Origin: Nemertoderma westbladi
Lineage: Eukaryota; Xenacoelomorpha; Nemertodermatida; Nemertodermatidae
Assembly: GCA_032718475.1 (NCBI GenBank)
Contig: JAUCBJ010007944.1
Span: 1 to 54,231, forward strand
Direction: 5' to 3'
DNA length: 54,231 nucleotides
This document shows, piece by piece, positions 53,622-54,231 of this stretch. The notes under the pieces are model-generated. The model was not told the DNA's origin. It worked only from the letters and a program-made list of their open reading frames with translations, and ran no database searches. The translations under genes were made by a program, and so were the position numbers. Positions within the stretch are counted from its first letter, which is position 1; each line of letters begins with the position of its first letter.

Positions 53622-54231
53622 CTAACCACTGGGAAGCAGCACAACAAACTTACGCCAATCACGTTTCTGCTTGTTGATAACTGGCTGGCGCGTGCGAATA
53701 TAGTACATTTCAAGCTTTTGCAGAACAGGCCGCAGTGGGTGCCTAGCAATAACTTTGAAATGTTTAAAAAGCTCGCGCCAGTCAGTCAGCCAACGTGTAT
53801 TGGGCTCGCCGCGGTGCGTCATGATGTGGTTGTGCACAGTCTTGCCCTGCTCACTCCCGTCATTGGCTGTACCGTCCTGGTGTTGTCTAACGCGTTCAAA
53901 CAGGTGATTGGATAGTGTGTCCAACATATTCCCCCTTACAAGAGGGACAAGAGAAAGAATAAACGACGTTAGAAACAAGGATATCAGGGACAGGATGTTT
54001 TAATGATGGGAGCGACTGGCACAGTTTGGAGGTTGTAAAAACAAACCTAACTGGCCGTGTGCAAGACGTGGGTATAAGACCACGCAACCTTCGAACAAAA
54101 AGGTCGGTTGCCCAGCCACGGTACTCAAACTTACAGATAATGGGCCTGGAACTGTCAGCCGGCACGTTCTCATCAAGGTCAATGACCTCAGAGGGAACCA
54201 CCGCTGGCACTTCAGTCCCTGTGTCACTGCC
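53622..54231 (-). pseudogene. Penelope-like element, C-terminal part with GIY-YIG endonuclease
   Basis: Minus-strand coding region running off the right edge of the window, so RT is not visible. First frame (54231 to about 53896): CKFEYRGWATDLFVRRLRG then VPDILVSNVVYSFSCPSCKG and EYVGHT, the VVY...YVG signature of a GIY-YIG nuclease. A frameshift near 53900 leads to the second frame: HLFERVRQHQDG (conserved Arg/His), NHIMTHRGEPN, LRPVLQKLEMYYIRTRQP and a stop near 53622. This arrangement matches the C-terminus of Penelope-like retroelements, where the nuclease makes the nick used to prime cDNA synthesis. Confidence 0.75.

Overview
The window reads as animal nuclear DNA, AT-rich and extremely dense in nested transposable elements and tandem repeats. 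Host genes are broken into short exons with GT/AG introns, and there is no bacterial gene organisation. The mobile elements are 2A-bearing LINEs, RTE-like LINEs with (TAG)n tails, a BEL/Pao remnant, a ZMYM-like hAT with introns, a MULE, a Penelope-like element and tRNA-derived SINEs. This mix suits a marine invertebrate. One SINE core resembles, from memory, a block in mollusc/cephalopod SINEs, so a lophotrochozoan is my best guess. The species is not identifiable from what I can see.

Left part (1-4.5 kb): the last exons of an ADAMTS-like gene (292-478, 1474-1509), a foldback element with perfect 50-bp inverted ends (2257-2649), a decayed repeat and a LINE 3' fragment. 4.5-6.75 kb: one 8/9-bp minisatellite split by a 1.18-kb hAT-type non-autonomous element whose 8-bp target duplication is the minisatellite unit itself. 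8.2-15.3 kb: three RTE-like LINE copies, one interrupted by a 1.65-kb insert that carries a 33-bp minisatellite. 15.5-19.2 kb: a SINE, a fragment of the same hAT-type element, and the 3' half of a BEL/Pao pol gene.

20.9-29.7 kb: an unrecognised, decayed coding region is split by a 6.4-kb hAT transposon (8-bp target duplication GAAGATCC). The hAT is in turn split by a 2.2-kb MULE transposon (10-bp flanking repeat). The hAT transposase has three phase-consistent exons.

31.9-52.3 kb: three exons (31875-32052, 32409-32575, 52198-52339) with matching splice phases make the 3' end of an unidentified host gene whose last intron is 19.6 kb. That intron holds a 28-bp satellite, whose pieces run from 33.4 to 51.5 kb. 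It has been broken up by a nearly intact 2A/PHD/endonuclease/RT LINE, a TGT...ACA element with CCGG target duplication, a second degenerate LINE itself interrupted by a 3.76-kb RTE copy, and a 51-bp GC-rich hairpin array. Right end: a SINE, an RT fragment and the GIY-YIG end of a Penelope-like element beside a hammerhead-like motif.

Apart from the two host genes, essentially everything is mobile or repetitive. The target-site duplications allow a relative order of insertion to be read directly. Long open frames inside the tandem arrays are by-products of stop-free units, not genes.
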